Assembly (NCBI GenBank): GCA_033297205.1
Contig: MU859166.1
Location: 1 to 64,000 of the forward strand
Reading direction: 5' to 3'
Source: Pseudoneurospora amorphoporcata
Taxonomy: Eukaryota; Ascomycota; Sordariomycetes; Sordariales; Sordariaceae
Length of the DNA stretch: 64,000 nucleotides
A program made the position numbers and the translations under genes. Shown piece by piece: positions 8,517 through 20,372 of this stretch (position 1 is its first letter; each line of letters opens with the position of its first letter). Under the pieces are notes generated by a model, which saw only the letters and a program-made list of their open reading frames with translations, did no database searches and had not been told where the DNA came from.

Positions 8517-10256
8517 ATGAGCGATAGCGACAGTGATGACTACCTGGTCGAGCAACCACAACTTGCCCCAGATGACCCGATGCGCGCATACGTGCCGTTG
8601 TCGTTCGGCACAGCAAGCAAAGAAACCAACATGGCGGCGCAAATAGAAAGGGCGAGGCGACAGGTAGAGACACCAGCAGCGCTAAAGAAAGGCGACCGCA
8701 AGAAGGATAACGATAGTGACAATGACAGCGACGATGATGACGACGAAGACTCCGAAGACGAGAGTGATCGATTCCCCGTATCCCACGAACTTATACTTAA
8801 AACACACGAACGCGCCGTGACAAGCGTGTCCTTGGACCCAGCCGGCGGACGTCTTCTTACGGGTTCCCTCGACGGGACAGTCAAGCTTCATGATTTTTCG
8901 GCGATGACGCCAACAACACTACGGGCCTTTAGGAGCGTCGATCCGTGGGAGAGCAAAAAGTCATCAGCTACAACCGACTCGCACCCGATCCAACGCGCCG
9001 AGTTCTGCCCTACTTCGGGGAGCCACTTTCTCTGCGTCACAGCGCACCCCCAAGCGAAGATCATGTCGAGGGACGGCGATATTTTGACCGAGTTTATCAA
9101 GGGCGACATGTACTTGCGCGACATGCACAACACAAAGGGTCACGTCGGAGAGATCGCAACAGGCACATGGCATCCCAGCGACCCCAACCTTTGCGTTACC
9201 GCTGGTTCGGATAGTACGCTAAGAATTTGGGACGTCAACAATAAGCGAAGCCAGAAGGAGGTGATAGTTTTCAAGTCGAAAGCTGCGGGATCGGCTGGTC
9301 GGACGAGGATGACATCGGTGGTATGGGGTGCCTCTGCCCAGGGGAGCAATCCGGTGCTTGTGGCGGCCGCTCTGGATGGTTCTCTGGTCATGTACAGCGG
9401 CAACGGTCCCTTCACGCGACCATCGGCAGAAATTCGCGAAGCACATAAGCCAGATACATGGACAGGCGGTATCGACATCAGCGCGGATGGAAGAATGGTG
9501 GTCACAAGAGGAGGTGACGGCTTGATCAAACTATGGGACACGCGCAAGTTCAGGGAGCCTCTCGTCAAGGTCGAGCATCCGTCAACATCGGATCGCTACC
9601 CCATGACCAATATCCGATACTCTCCCGACTCGCGATCGATCATTACCGGTTCTGCATCCGGCCACCTCCACGTCCTCAACCCGGGCAACCTCAGACCCGA
9701 ACTCGTTACGCCCATCACACCTGGCATCCCACTCGTCGTCGTCGACTGGCACCCCAAGCTCAACCAGATCATCACCGGCTCCGCCAACGCCGAGACCCGC
9801 ATCCTCTTCAACCCCGAAAATTCATTCCGCGGCGCCGTCGAAGTTATGTCCCGCGCACCCAAGAAGCGGCACATCGACGACGACCCCAACCTGACCATGG
9901 ACTCAAGCCTCGGCCTCTCCGCCGACTCCATCATCACTCCCGGCGCCTCGGTACCGAAACCAAAGGGGGGGAAGCGCGGCGGCGCAGGCGGCGGCGGCGG
10001 AACCAGAGGCCCTCAGGTGCAGCAGATCACGCCGTTTATGCGCAGCCAGCCGGACGAGAAACACATCTCGGAGAACATCCCGCTCAGCAGGATGTTGCAC
10101 GAGGATCCCCGCGAGGCGCTGCTCAAGTATGCGGAGGTGGCCAACAAGGACCCCATGTTTACCAAGGCGTGGAAGGAGACGCAGCCGGTTACGCAGTATG
10201 CGGATGTTAGTGAGGGGGAAGAGGAGGGGCCGGATAAGAAGAAGGTTAAGAGGTGA
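8517..10256 (+). CDS. WD40-repeat protein, WDR70-like
   Basis: Single exon, 579 residues, starting MSDSDSDDYLVEQP. A short acidic stretch (Asp/Glu/Ser, about residues 62-84) precedes a seven-bladed WD40 region at about 95-450, with recognisable blades LLTGSLDGTVKLHDF, VTAGSDSTLRIWDV, VTRGGDGLIKLWDTR and IITGSASGHLHVL. After the propeller come APKKRHIDDD, a Gly-rich linker (GGAGGGGG) and a conserved C-terminal segment with MRSQPDEKHISENIPLSRML. This order matches the WDR70 family. In fission yeast and human cells WDR70 works with the DDB1-CUL4 ligase in H2B ubiquitylation and DNA-end processing; that role is carried over by family, not shown here. The C-terminus is Lys-rich and could be a nuclear signal. 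Confidence 0.85.
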   Translation: MSDSDSDDYLVEQPQLAPDDPMRAYVPLSFGTASKETNMAAQIERARRQVETPAALKKGDRKKDNDSDNDSDDDDDEDSEDESDRFPVSHELILKTHERAVTSVSLDPAGGRLLTGSLDGTVKLHDFSAMTPTTLRAFRSVDPWESKKSSATTDSHPIQRAEFCPTSGSHFLCVTAHPQAKIMSRDGDILTEFIKGDMYLRDMHNTKGHVGEIATGTWHPSDPNLCVTAGSDSTLRIWDVNNKRSQKEVIVFKSKAAGSAGRTRMTSVVWGASAQGSNPVLVAAALDGSLVMYSGNGPFTRPSAEIREAHKPDTWTGGIDISADGRMVVTRGGDGLIKLWDTRKFREPLVKVEHPSTSDRYPMTNIRYSPDSRSIITGSASGHLHVLNPGNLRPELVTPITPGIPLVVVDWHPKLNQIITGSANAETRILFNPENSFRGAVEVMSRAPKKRHIDDDPNLTMDSSLGLSADSIITPGASVPKPKGGKRGGAGGGGGTRGPQVQQITPFMRSQPDEKHISENIPLSRMLHEDPREALLKYAEVANKDPMFTKAWKETQPVTQYADVSEGEEEGPDKKKVKR

Positions 10257-12048
10257 TTTCTCGACCCATGACTGAGTATATAATAAGAACAACACAAAGG
10301 GTAGACAGTGTGGTGTTGATCGGCTTTGATACCAAAGGAATGGCTATAGGTTGACGAACTGTTGCGCCTCTATTTGCGCATCAGCTACAGGATATGTGCC
10401 CGGTGGATACCGTAGGAATGTCCTCTGGGTTTGTTTACATCAATCCAGGGGCACGATACGGTCCTTTGCTGTCTCCAATTGCCACGGACAGAATGAGAAC
10501 CTCTAGGCGGCCAAGAAAGTAGTCTATAAAGACTAGAACTTTCTGAATAAACGCTTGTACTGATGTCTCTTGGCCAACTGAATGGCAAATGTGAGGTCCA
10601 TGCGCCCAATACCGGAGCAGCGATTGGCTGTCCTGATGTTTGCTCAGCGTTGCCGCTAATCCATGAAAGGCTAGACTGCTGCATAGGTCAGGGATGGAGT
10701 CAGATGAGTGAAACCTGATTGAGTTGCAAAGAGCGGCCGAGCGTATCTTACGTAAGCTTTCCCCAGCCAAATTTTGCGCGTGGAGCCTCTGGCTGGACAC
10801 GAGCATTGGCCACTTGGATCCACTCTGCCAGATCTTGCCGGGCAGGCACTGGACTCGGCCACTCTCCTACTGCCTGCTGGCTCTGCGCGCCCTCACGTCG
10901 CCCGCCCGCACGCAGCCGCTGCTTTTCACACACACAGAGAGCCACTCCAGTCTGTTCGTCTCTGCCGACCTGACCGACCGTGACCTACCTCTCCATCACT
11001 TTCCAACCAAGCCAGTGGACGCGAAGGCTTGTGCATCAAAAAAAAATCACCACTCTCCCCTGCGACTCATTGAGGCCATCAGGAAACCGCCGACAAAAAA
11101 CGGGACCACTGAATCCCCGGCGCATCCCACTCGTACCCGGCCACCACCCCCAACGCGCCGCCCGCGATTGCCATTCCGGCTTTTTTCCTTCATCTTGTCG
11201 GACCTTCAGTCAGCAGAGGCCATTCAAGGGAGGCCTGCCTCTATCTACCTCTACACTGTACAGTGCACCCAACCACCAGCCTACCCTCTCATTTTCCCGC
11301 CCCGACTGGCCGCCTCTTTCCCCCACTGCCACTGCCCACTCTACTAGTAACCAAGGTTTTGGCTCTAGTCTTTTTGCAGTGCAACTGGTGGAAGCTCTTA
11401 ACAATTCCTGCTCGACGTTCGCCGGGTCCATCCAACCCACAATCTACGCAGCCACTCAATACTGGGATATCAGATTCCACTTTCCACGGCAACCACCCAC
11501 CATCACCACCATAACCATACGGCAAGAAGACATCAGATCCAGATAGTCTTTCAGTACAACGGTTTTGGACTGGGCCAGCATCTCTGGACCATCTCGCTTC
11601 ACCACCCATCCCGTTCAACAACGAAGGCTGAACTACAGGTCGATTAACCACCACCGCCCTCAACGTTCGGTGAAGCCACCCTTGCTCGTTGCACACACTT
11701 CAACGACGCGATCCGACGACTGTCCACCGCGCATCGTCTATCCGTCGTCCGGACTTTTGCATACCACTCAGACAGGCATTGCCGCATCTTTGCATTCTTG
11801 CCTATCCATTGCCTAGTAATTGCAGTCCATCCCTAGGACGCGCCTTTCACTCGCTGCTCTTTTTTTCTTCTTCGCTTGACGACACGTCCTGGTCACGTCC
11901 ACCAAGGCGTTTTCGCGACGCAACCCCACTGCGACTATCATCGTCTATGGATTATGCGCCGACAGTGACATCTGCCGCCAGCCACTGAATTCACTTCTCC
12001 CGACGGTCTCGATAGTTTCGTCAACAGCCCCTCTTTCCCGCTTCTACC
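10257..12048. other. Upstream region and long leader of the SNF2-type gene
   Basis: About 1.8 kb without a convincing gene. The second half (about 11000-12048) is C-rich and CT/CA-rich on the plus strand, the usual look of long 5' untranslated leaders in filamentous ascomycetes. Short frames here lack domains. Confidence 0.55.
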
Positions 12049-12352
12049 ATGGCTAGTGTCCAAATGCCTGCTGCCGTTGCGCAGCACCCGCAAATGGTGA
12101 TGGCTGCCAACATGAGCGGCCAGCAGGTTCAAGAAGTCTATGCGGTATGTCTCCCTCTTAGTCGCATCATGACATCCCAATGCGATCCTGTGATGACCTC
12201 AAGCTAATTTAACTCGCAACAGCGCTACCAGCAACTAAAGAAGCAGGGCGTCCCCCAAAATGATCCCGAGTTTATGAAGCTCCACAACATCATTCTAGCC
12301 GTATCCCGCAGACAGCAGCAACAGCAGCAACAACAGCAGATGCAACGGCAGC

Positions 12353-12401
<49 letters not shown>

Positions 12402-15400
12402 GATGGCAGGCGGTGCCGTTAACGGAGGCCAGCCTGGCCGTGGGCCCGGACCCCAACAGACGGACGGTGTCTCTGGAGGTCAGGTTCCTAAGACGCCTGC
12501 TGCTAAGCCTGTTGGTATGCCAACTGGCCAGGCACAAGGAGGTGTTCCCTACACCAAGGCTCAGATTCAGCTGCTCAAGGATCAAATAAAGGCTTTCCAA
12601 GCGCTAAGTCGGAACCAAGGTGTCCCGGCTGCCCTCCAAAGGCAACTTTACGAGTTCAGGGCTCGGCGCAACTCTGCTCAGGTTGCGCAAACGGCGTCCA
12701 ATGCCCCCGCTTCTCAGACTAACTCTAGTACACCAACCCAGGAGGCCCCCAAGACCGGCGGTCCCAATGGTCAGGAGGAGGCTGATTCAACACCAAAGGC
12801 GCGCGAGCTCAAGACGGTCAAGTTGCCACTAGAAGCAGGCCTGGTCAAGAACAGCATCAACTATCTCGAGCATGGGCGTCGGAAGAATCGCCTCATTATC
12901 CCTGGCATTTTCCCCACGGGTGTTGATTTCGAGCAGTTGAGGGCGGACCGTGAGAAAATCGTGTTCAATCGCATGAGCGCCCGCTATGCCGAGCTCAAGA
13001 GCCTCCCGGGTAACCTTGCGCATTGGGACACGAGCAAGGATGAGGTCGTCGCCGATGACACGGCTAAGCGCAAGGCCATTATCGAAATGAAGAAGTTGGC
13101 CTTGTACTCCAAGCAGCGAGCACTGAGGGATAAGGTCGGGAAACAGATGCTACACTACGATAACCTCGCAATGACGACAAATAGGACAATGTACCGCCGC
13201 ATGAAGAAGCAGAGTGTTAGGGAGGCTCGTGTTACCGAGAAGCTTGAGAAGCAGCAACGTGACGCGCGCGAGAACAGGGAACGCAAGAAGCACGTCGAGT
13301 TTCTGCAAGCGGTTCAAAATCATAAGGTGGAGATACAAAATGTCGCCTCGATCCAGCGTAACAAGCTGCAAAAGATGGGCCGTCTCATGTATGCGCACCA
13401 CTTCAACATCGAAAAGGAGGAGCAGAAGAGGGTGGAAAGGACGGCCAAGCAGCGTCTGCAGGCCCTCAAGGCCAACGACGAAGAGGCTTATCTCAAGCTG
13501 CTCGACCAGGCCAAGGATACCCGTATTACTCACCTTCTCCGCCAGACCGATGGTTTCCTTCACCAGCTCGCCTCGTCGGTTCGTGCGCAACAGCGCGAGG
13601 CCGCCGAGCGTTATGGCGACGATGTGCAGGGCATCCCAGAAGAGGAAAGTGATGTGGACGAGGATGAGGAAAGTAACCGGAAGATTGACTACTATGCCGT
13701 TGCCCACAGAATCAAGGAAGAGGTCACGGAACAGGCCAGCATTCTGGTCGGTGGCCAGCTCAAGGAGTACCAAATCAAGGGTCTGCAGTGGATGTTGTCG
13801 CTCTACAACAACAACCTCAACGGCATCCTGGCCGACGAAATGGGTCTTGGAAAAACTATTCAGACAATCAGTTTGGTCACGTACCTCATCGAGAGGAAGC
13901 AGCAGAATGGACCATACCTCGTCATTGTTCCGCTCAGTACGCTCACCAACTGGAACCTCGAATTCGATAAGTGGGCGCCATCCGTCTCCAAGATCGTCTA
14001 CAAGGGTCCTCCAAATACCCGCAAGCTGCAGCAGGAGAAGATCCGCCGTGGTGAATTCCAGGTCTTGCTTACGACATACGAATACATCATCAAGGATCGT
14101 CCGCTGTTGAGCAAGATCAAGTGGTTCCACATGATTATCGATGAAGGACATCGTATGAAGAACGCTAACTCCAAGCTGAGCGCTACCATCCAGCAGTTTT
14201 ACAGCACCCGATTCCGCTTGATTCTCACGGGCACCCCCTTGCAAAATAACCTTGCCGAACTGTGGTCCATGCTCAACTTCGTCCTGCCGAACATCTTCAA
14301 ATCAGCTAAGACCTTTGATGAATGGTTCAACACTCCTTTTGCCAACACAGGTGGGCAAGACAAGATGGAACTCACAGAAGAAGAGCAGATTCTCGTCATT
14401 CGTCGTCTACACAAGGTGCTGCGGCCCTTCTTGCTGCGTCGTCTCAAAAAGGATGTCGAAAAGGATCTGCCGGACAAGACGGAAAAGGTCATCAAGTGCA
14501 AGTTCTCGGCACTGCAGCAACGTCTGTACAAGCAGATGGTTACCCATCAAAAGATTCTTGTCAGCGATGGAAAGGGAGGCAAGACTGGTGCTCGTGGTTT
14601 GAGCAACATGATCATGCAGCTCCGCAAGCTCTGCAACCATCCGTTTGTGTTTGACGAAGTCGAGAACCAAATGAACCCGACCAACACCAGCAACGACCTG
14701 TTGTGGAGAACGGCCGGTAAGTTTGAGCTTCTGGACCGTGTGCTGCCAAAGTATAAGGCAACGGGCCATCGTGTCCTGATGTTTTTCCAAATGACCGCTA
14801 TTATGGACATTATGGAGGATTTCCTCAGGTTCCGCGGCATTCAGTATCTTCGGCTTGATGGTACGACCAAGGCCGAGGACCGTTCCGAACTCTTGAGGCT
14901 TTTCAACGCCCCCAACTCGCCTTACTTCATGTTTCTTCTGTCCACTCGTGCTGGTGGTTTGGGTCTCAACTTGCAGACTGCCGATACCGTCATCATTTAC
15001 GACTCAGATTGGAACCCTCATCAGGATTTACAGGCTCAGGATCGTGCCCATCGTATCGGCCAGAAGAACGAAGTGCGTATTTTGCGTCTCATCAGTTCGG
15101 CCTCGGTGGAAGAAAAGATCTTGGAGCGTGCCAGATTCAAGCTCGACATGGACGGAAAGGTCATTCAGGCCGGTCGTTTCGATAACAAGTCCTCCGAAAC
15201 CGATCGTGATGCCATGCTCAGGACTTTGCTTGAAACGGCAGACATGGCGGAGGTTGGTGAGCAGGAAGAGATGGACGACGAGGAACTCAACATGATTCTG
15301 GCCCGAAACGAAGATGAATTGGTCACGTTCCAGCAGCTTGACGATGAAAGAGCTCGCGATCCGCTCTACGGTACGTTGCCGGGTTGCAAGGGTATTCCTC

Positions 15401-16662
15401 GCCTCATGGCTGAGAAGGAACTGCCCGACATTTACCTTCAGGATGGCAACCCTATTGAGGAAGAAGAAGCTGTGTCTCTTGGTCGTGGAGCTCGTGAGCG
15501 CACAAAGGTCAAGTACGACGACGGCCTCACAGAAGAGCAGTGGCTCATGGCGGTGGACGACGACGACGATTCGCCGGAGGCTGCTGCGGCCCGTAAGGCA
15601 GCTCGCAAGGAACGCCGTGAACAAAACAGGCTCAAGAAGATGGCGATCATCAACAGTGCTGGAGGTTCCGTCGGGGATATCTCACCATCGGTTAGTCGCG
15701 CTAGTACTGAGGAAGCGGAACCTGTTCCGACGCCCAAGAAGCGTGGCCGCAAGCCTGGCAGCAAGAATCTCGAAAAGCGCCCAAGAGAGGACGGTGATGA
15801 TGAACCTCCTGCCGCCAAGAAGCGTCGCGGACCCGGTGGTCGGCCCAAGGCGGTATCAAATGGGGATGGCCGCATGTCAGGAGAGATGCGCACTAAGCTG
15901 CAGCAGAGCATGAGGCGGATCTACGATGGATTGATGAACCTTGAAGTGGAGGATGATGCGCCTGAAGAGAAACCAGACGGCGATAAGGACGAGGATGAAG
16001 GCCCGCCCACCAGGCTGATCATCGGTCCTTTCGTCAAGCTGCCGCCTAAGCGCGAATGGCCGGATTACTACCTCATGATTACGAACCCGATCTGCATGAA
16101 GGACATCGAAAAGAGGATGAAGAAGGAGGATTACCACTCGCTTTCGGATATGCGGAAGGACTTGGAGCTGCTGGTGACCAACTGCAGGACGTTCAACGAT
16201 GACACATCAATGATTTTCATGGATGCAAACAGGATAGAGGTATGTTGTTCCCGCTCTTTGCCACAGCACGTAACAGTTTTCTAACATACCGTGTCTCAGG
16301 CTCACTTCAAGGCTCATTTCGAAAGGGAGCTAAACGAACACCCCGAACTCCGCACCCTCGAGGAACCTTCCTCCTCGTCCTTCTCCGTCGGAGGACTCTC
16401 AACAAAGGACGGCTCAGTCGCCCCCTCCAGCGTTACCAACTCTACCGAGACACCTCAGTCATTTTCGGTATCTGCCGCGCCAGCGCCAGCACCGACTCAA
16501 CCAACCAGGATCAAGCTCGTGTCTAGCTCAACGTCTTACAACAACGCTGCTGCCTCCTCGTCTGGCGGAACGGCACCGACATCAGTGGTAAACAGCATGA
16601 GCGTTAGCCAGGTGATGAACGGCACGAGCGGAGCGGGCAGTGAAGCCGGTGATGAGGATTAG
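12049..16662 (+). CDS. SNF2: SWI/SNF- or RSC-type chromatin-remodelling ATPase (Snf2/Sth1/Brahma family)
   Basis: Three exons: 12049-12144, 12223-16239 and 16300-16662, with introns of 78 and 60 nt; 1491 residues. Order of domains: poly-Gln (about 63-92); QLQ domain (about 143-175, TKAQIQLLKDQIKAFQ); HSA helix (about 312-400), which binds actin-related proteins; SNF2 ATPase from about 545. The ATPase has DEMGLGKT (about 570), DEGHRMKN (about 672) and LTGTPLQNNL. The helicase C lobe is at about 865-985 (STRAGGLGLNLQ, QAQDRAHRIGQ), then the SnAC region (about 1018-1105), an AT-hook (KKRGRKPGSKN) and a bromodomain (about 1257-1390) that spans the second intron. The whole set is intact. In yeast Snf2 and Sth1 drive SWI/SNF and RSC; the sequence does not tell which complex, and one ATPase may serve both. 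Confidence 0.95.
12313..12402 (+). repeat. CAG/CAA microsatellite encoding poly-Gln
   Basis: Two Gln runs, split by Met-Gln-Arg, lie in exon 2 of the SNF2-type gene. The second is almost pure CAA, the first mixed CAG/CAA. Confidence 0.95.
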
Positions 16663-18035
16663 CGGGCTCGTCAGCATGTGACGCGGCTCCGGGCTGCGCA
16701 GAGAGAGAACAGTAGTCTTTCCGGTGTTAGCGAGGATGAAGACGATTCATCGGAAGAATAATAGATGGCTGTTCTCTTACGGATGGTGAAGAAAGTGGCG
16801 GATGGATGGATCAGATTAAGTAGACTACCATTGCTGGTAGTCTTTGTATACATAACCTACGATACATATGGCATGACTTTCGATAGTCAAGACAGGAAGA
16901 AGGAAGGAAAAGAATAAACATAAAGCAGAGAATAAGCGAAGAAACGGAGATGAAAGATGAAAGACACGGGGATGACGGGATGACGTTCTGTTTTCAGGTG
17001 GATTTTTTTTTTTTTTTTTGTCAAAGGAATGGGGATGGATGGTTGTGGATTTAGGTATCGTGGCATTGACATAGGATACTTACTTATCAAGACTTTGTGT
17101 TATGCTTACGGGTTTTTGACTTGACGGACTGGCGATGATCTTTGTTTAGTGGACGGTGATAGTGTAGTTAGTGACTTTGTCGATAGTGTTTATGGGGCAA
17201 CAACCTCTTACAACAACATAACACAAGCTTTCCGTTCATCTTCTTTCGTCCATATTCTTTCTTGAACTTTTGAGTGAATTGTCTGTGACGACTCGGTGGG
17301 TTGTTTCGTATTGTTTTAGCTGCTGGTTGGTAGATGTAAAGAAAGAAACCAAGTTGATGAGTTGTTGCTCACATATGGTTTGGACTAAAATTATTGCCTA
17401 GACTCATATGATCAATCCTTCCTTCGCCCGACGGATGATGTGTGGCCACCTTTATTTATCCTATCTCTCAGTTCTTCGGAAGATGGGCTTACCCACACTC
17501 GAGTCAGGGATTCGCAGCCCCTTCAGCCCGTTACTGTTGTTGTTGTTGTTCTTTATGTTGAGATCAGATTTTCTCTCCTTGATCTGCGAGTCCCGTGGAT
17601 GCTGCGTATCTCCGTGCGATGATGGTCTTTGGGAACGAGAGCACAGCATGCGTATCTGGATGTTAAGTGTGTATGTACTATCATCACTTTCTGCGGTTGT
17701 GAAAGAGGTGATAATAATGTGGAGGGATCATACATAAAAATCATGACAAAAAGATCAACCACGATTATGGTAGTTGGGCTTCATAAAACTCTTCGAGATA
17801 TCTTCAAATGCTTTCTCACCAAACACTACCTACCATCTCCCATCCTGCAGCTAGCTAGCGCTGCTCAACATCCATCCATCCGTTCATTCATCATCCATTC
17901 ATCGTCCACGAATTCATCGACCAAACAATCAATGGACGGAGAAGAAAAGCAGATGACAAATAAAAGACCTCTCGACGCAAAAGTCGGTAACAAAAAGGGA
18001 TGGTCGAAGACGCTTGACAAAAGTGCAAAAAAGAA
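16663..18035. other. Intergenic, downstream of the SNF2-type gene
   Basis: Contains a T17 run (17003-17019) and short frames without domains. No gene is supported. Confidence 0.55.
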
Positions 18036-18152
18036 TGCCTACTACAGGAATCGAACCTGTGATCTTTGCATGTCGAGACAATACCCACTGTTCTTGCGAA
18101 GAGCGGACAAGGTTATACAAGTGCAACGCATTAGCCACTATGCTAAGCAGGC
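18036..18152 (-). tRNA. tRNA-Thr(UGU) with a 44-nt intron
   Basis: On the minus strand the acceptor arm is GCCTGCT/AGTAGGC. The D arm is GCAT...ATGC, the anticodon stem TTGCA/TGCAA and the T arm ACAGG-TTCGATT-CCTGT. The anticodon loop reads C-T-TGT-A and is interrupted after position 37 by a 44-nt intron that starts TAACCTTGTCC and ends TCTCGAC, the canonical position for nuclear tRNA introns. The mature tRNA is 73 nt before CCA addition. Confidence 0.92.
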
Positions 18153-20372
18153 CATCACCTTGCTTGGTGGTTATTTGTTAGTTAAACGTATTTGGAGCTT
18201 GACTTATAAGCCCCAACATGCTGGCAAACATTCTAGGACATCCTGACCACCAACAGCGCAACCTGGAAACATGCGCAACATTGAATTCGAGAACTAACAA
18301 ACATCATCAGGCTTAAACAGACGACAAAACTTCCAAGTGTCACAAAAGGCTCGTTGAAACGATATATTTTCTTTTTGTTCAATTCGGTTATCATTTTGTT
18401 TCTTGTCAATAGTTGCACTTTCGAAATCGCTGAACTTGAGGAACGGGAGGCATCGTATCGCATACCACCACTCACTTACACGCCCAAGCGGGCTGGGTTC
18501 CCGTGCACTTCATCGAACATCATTTTTATGCTCGCCAGCACCGTCCCCAAAGCATTTCAACCCGCTATGTAATGATAGCCTCGGGCCACAATTGTCATTA
18601 TTTCCGCTCCCAATTCCTGACCGGCACCGTCCTTTACCACCACCCAACACCCTGCAGCCCGCAGCCGACCATCGAACCCTCTTCTCAAATGAAAGCGAAC
18701 TGAAATCTCTCGGCGCGGGGATCAAGTCTTCAAGCCGCGTTTCAACGCATTCGCTGCAGCGTCACAGATTGAGGCGTTTTCGTTCCTTCCAGGCCTTTTC
18801 CTCCTCGCTGCATTTCGCTTTTTGGCGGTGTAGAGAACGCGGAATGCGGCTGAGAATTCTGCATGACGACTGCACTTTGCAAATCTGCAAGTGCCTTTTA
18901 CCACTCACCACGGTAGTCGGCCTCAGCCGAGGAAGGAATTTACCCGAGCCGAGTTGGGGAACAGACAGGGCACTGACCACCTGCCTCCCCAACGGGTAGA
19001 TGCATACATTGGCCCGCCTTGAACTATCAACTGTGTGGATGAATCCTTCCTTAGACTTGGTCATGGATCTCGGTATATCGGTAAGAATCCCGTGTGGACA
19101 AATTGATGGAGGATCACTTCGTATAAACGAGATAACACTTTTCACATATATATCCACATGGCGACCGCTTGAGAGCAATGTGCTTGAATTACGTTGATAT
19201 ATCCCCTCCTGCTCGGGAACCTTCTTATGCGATTTAACCTAGCTTGTGCTTGTTCAAAACTTAATTTCGCAATAATGATATTCATCCGGACTTGAACCCG
19301 TGAATGTGCCCGGCCGCCCTGTTCCCCAGCGTATTCGTAGTCTCCAACGCCAGTATGATTATCCCCCATGGGCACTTCCTTCCTCTCAACATTGCCTACG
19401 CCCGTTTCCATCTTTCTTCAAGTTAGACCAACACTACATGTATGACTAATAGGCACACAATTCCCACGAATCGAAAGCAATTAAGATTCTAGACTCGAAT
19501 GAACACACCATCAAAAAGTGCTAATGAATTTGTTCTTGGTAAAAATGGGTAGGAGGTGGTTTGCTTTGGCTTGATCGTCTCTCTCTCCCTCTCTCACACC
19601 AAAACTCCCCAACACTCCAACATAAAAAAGGAGGCCAACTAAAGGGGCCCTATGACTTATCGAAGTTGAAGTGAAGTAAAGTGGGTAAAGTAACAAAAGA
19701 TACATCAACAACAACCAAAACAACAACAACAACAACAAACATGTGTGGTATAAAAATTCGCAGACTAGTGGTATATGATGTGCAGCCAGCAAGCAGCAAC
19801 TCCATGACGCCATGAAAAATTCGACAAAAACCAAAGAGGGGGCTGATTGGCAAAATACCCCGCTGAAAACAAACAAAACGTATCGACGAAGTATAAGTCG
19901 CAAGAAAGGGTTACAAAAGATGAGAAGGCGGGGGTTAAAGTGAGTGAGTGTTATGGTAAAGGGGGTGGTGACATGCGGTAAAAGGAGGTTCAAGTTCCAC
20001 AAAGATGACAGACAGCTGCAGCTCTTCTTGGTCTTGTTTCCTCGCTTTCTTGCCTTGCCGAAAGAAAATCAAATCCTCCTTTGCTTGTGATCGACAACAA
20101 GAAAATGGCCGGTATGAAAAGGAAGGAAGAGAAACAAAAACATAACCGACCACACCAGGGTCAAACCACGCATATGCGTCCTCTTTGTGCCGTAGTAATA
20201 GCCCCTGCTGTAACAAGTTTCCTGCCTATGTACACCCATCAGGCGGCAAACACCAAAGACAAGCAATAAGTGGTGGAAGTGAAGGGGAAAAGGGGGTAAC
20301 GAAGAAAAGAAGAATCTACATAAGCAAGGAAAATGTGTGTGTTGACAACACGGTGTTGGGGGATGGCCGAGT
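18153..20372. other. Gene-poor region downstream of the C2H2 gene
   Basis: No coding frame with a domain or splice partner was found. A CAA microsatellite lies at about 19721-19738. A T-arm-like fragment near 19280-19300 (GGTTCAAGTCC on the minus strand) has no matching acceptor stem. Confidence 0.55.

Noticed and set aside
9533..10210. 225-codon plus-strand frame, Arg/Pro/His-rich
   Set aside because: Shifted frame within the WD40 gene; composition typical of out-of-frame GC-rich coding DNA.
10980..11546. 188-codon plus-strand frame upstream of the SNF2-type gene
   Set aside because: Pro/Thr-rich translation of CT/CA-rich leader DNA, not ATG-led at its start, with no domain; treated as 5' leader.
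13150..14244. 364-codon minus-strand frame
   Set aside because: It is fully antisense to the conserved ATPase domain of the SNF2-type gene and has no domain of its own; a codon-bias shadow.
19270..19335. T-arm-like GGTTCAAGTCC on the minus strand
   Set aside because: No matching acceptor or anticodon stem could be built, so not called a tRNA.
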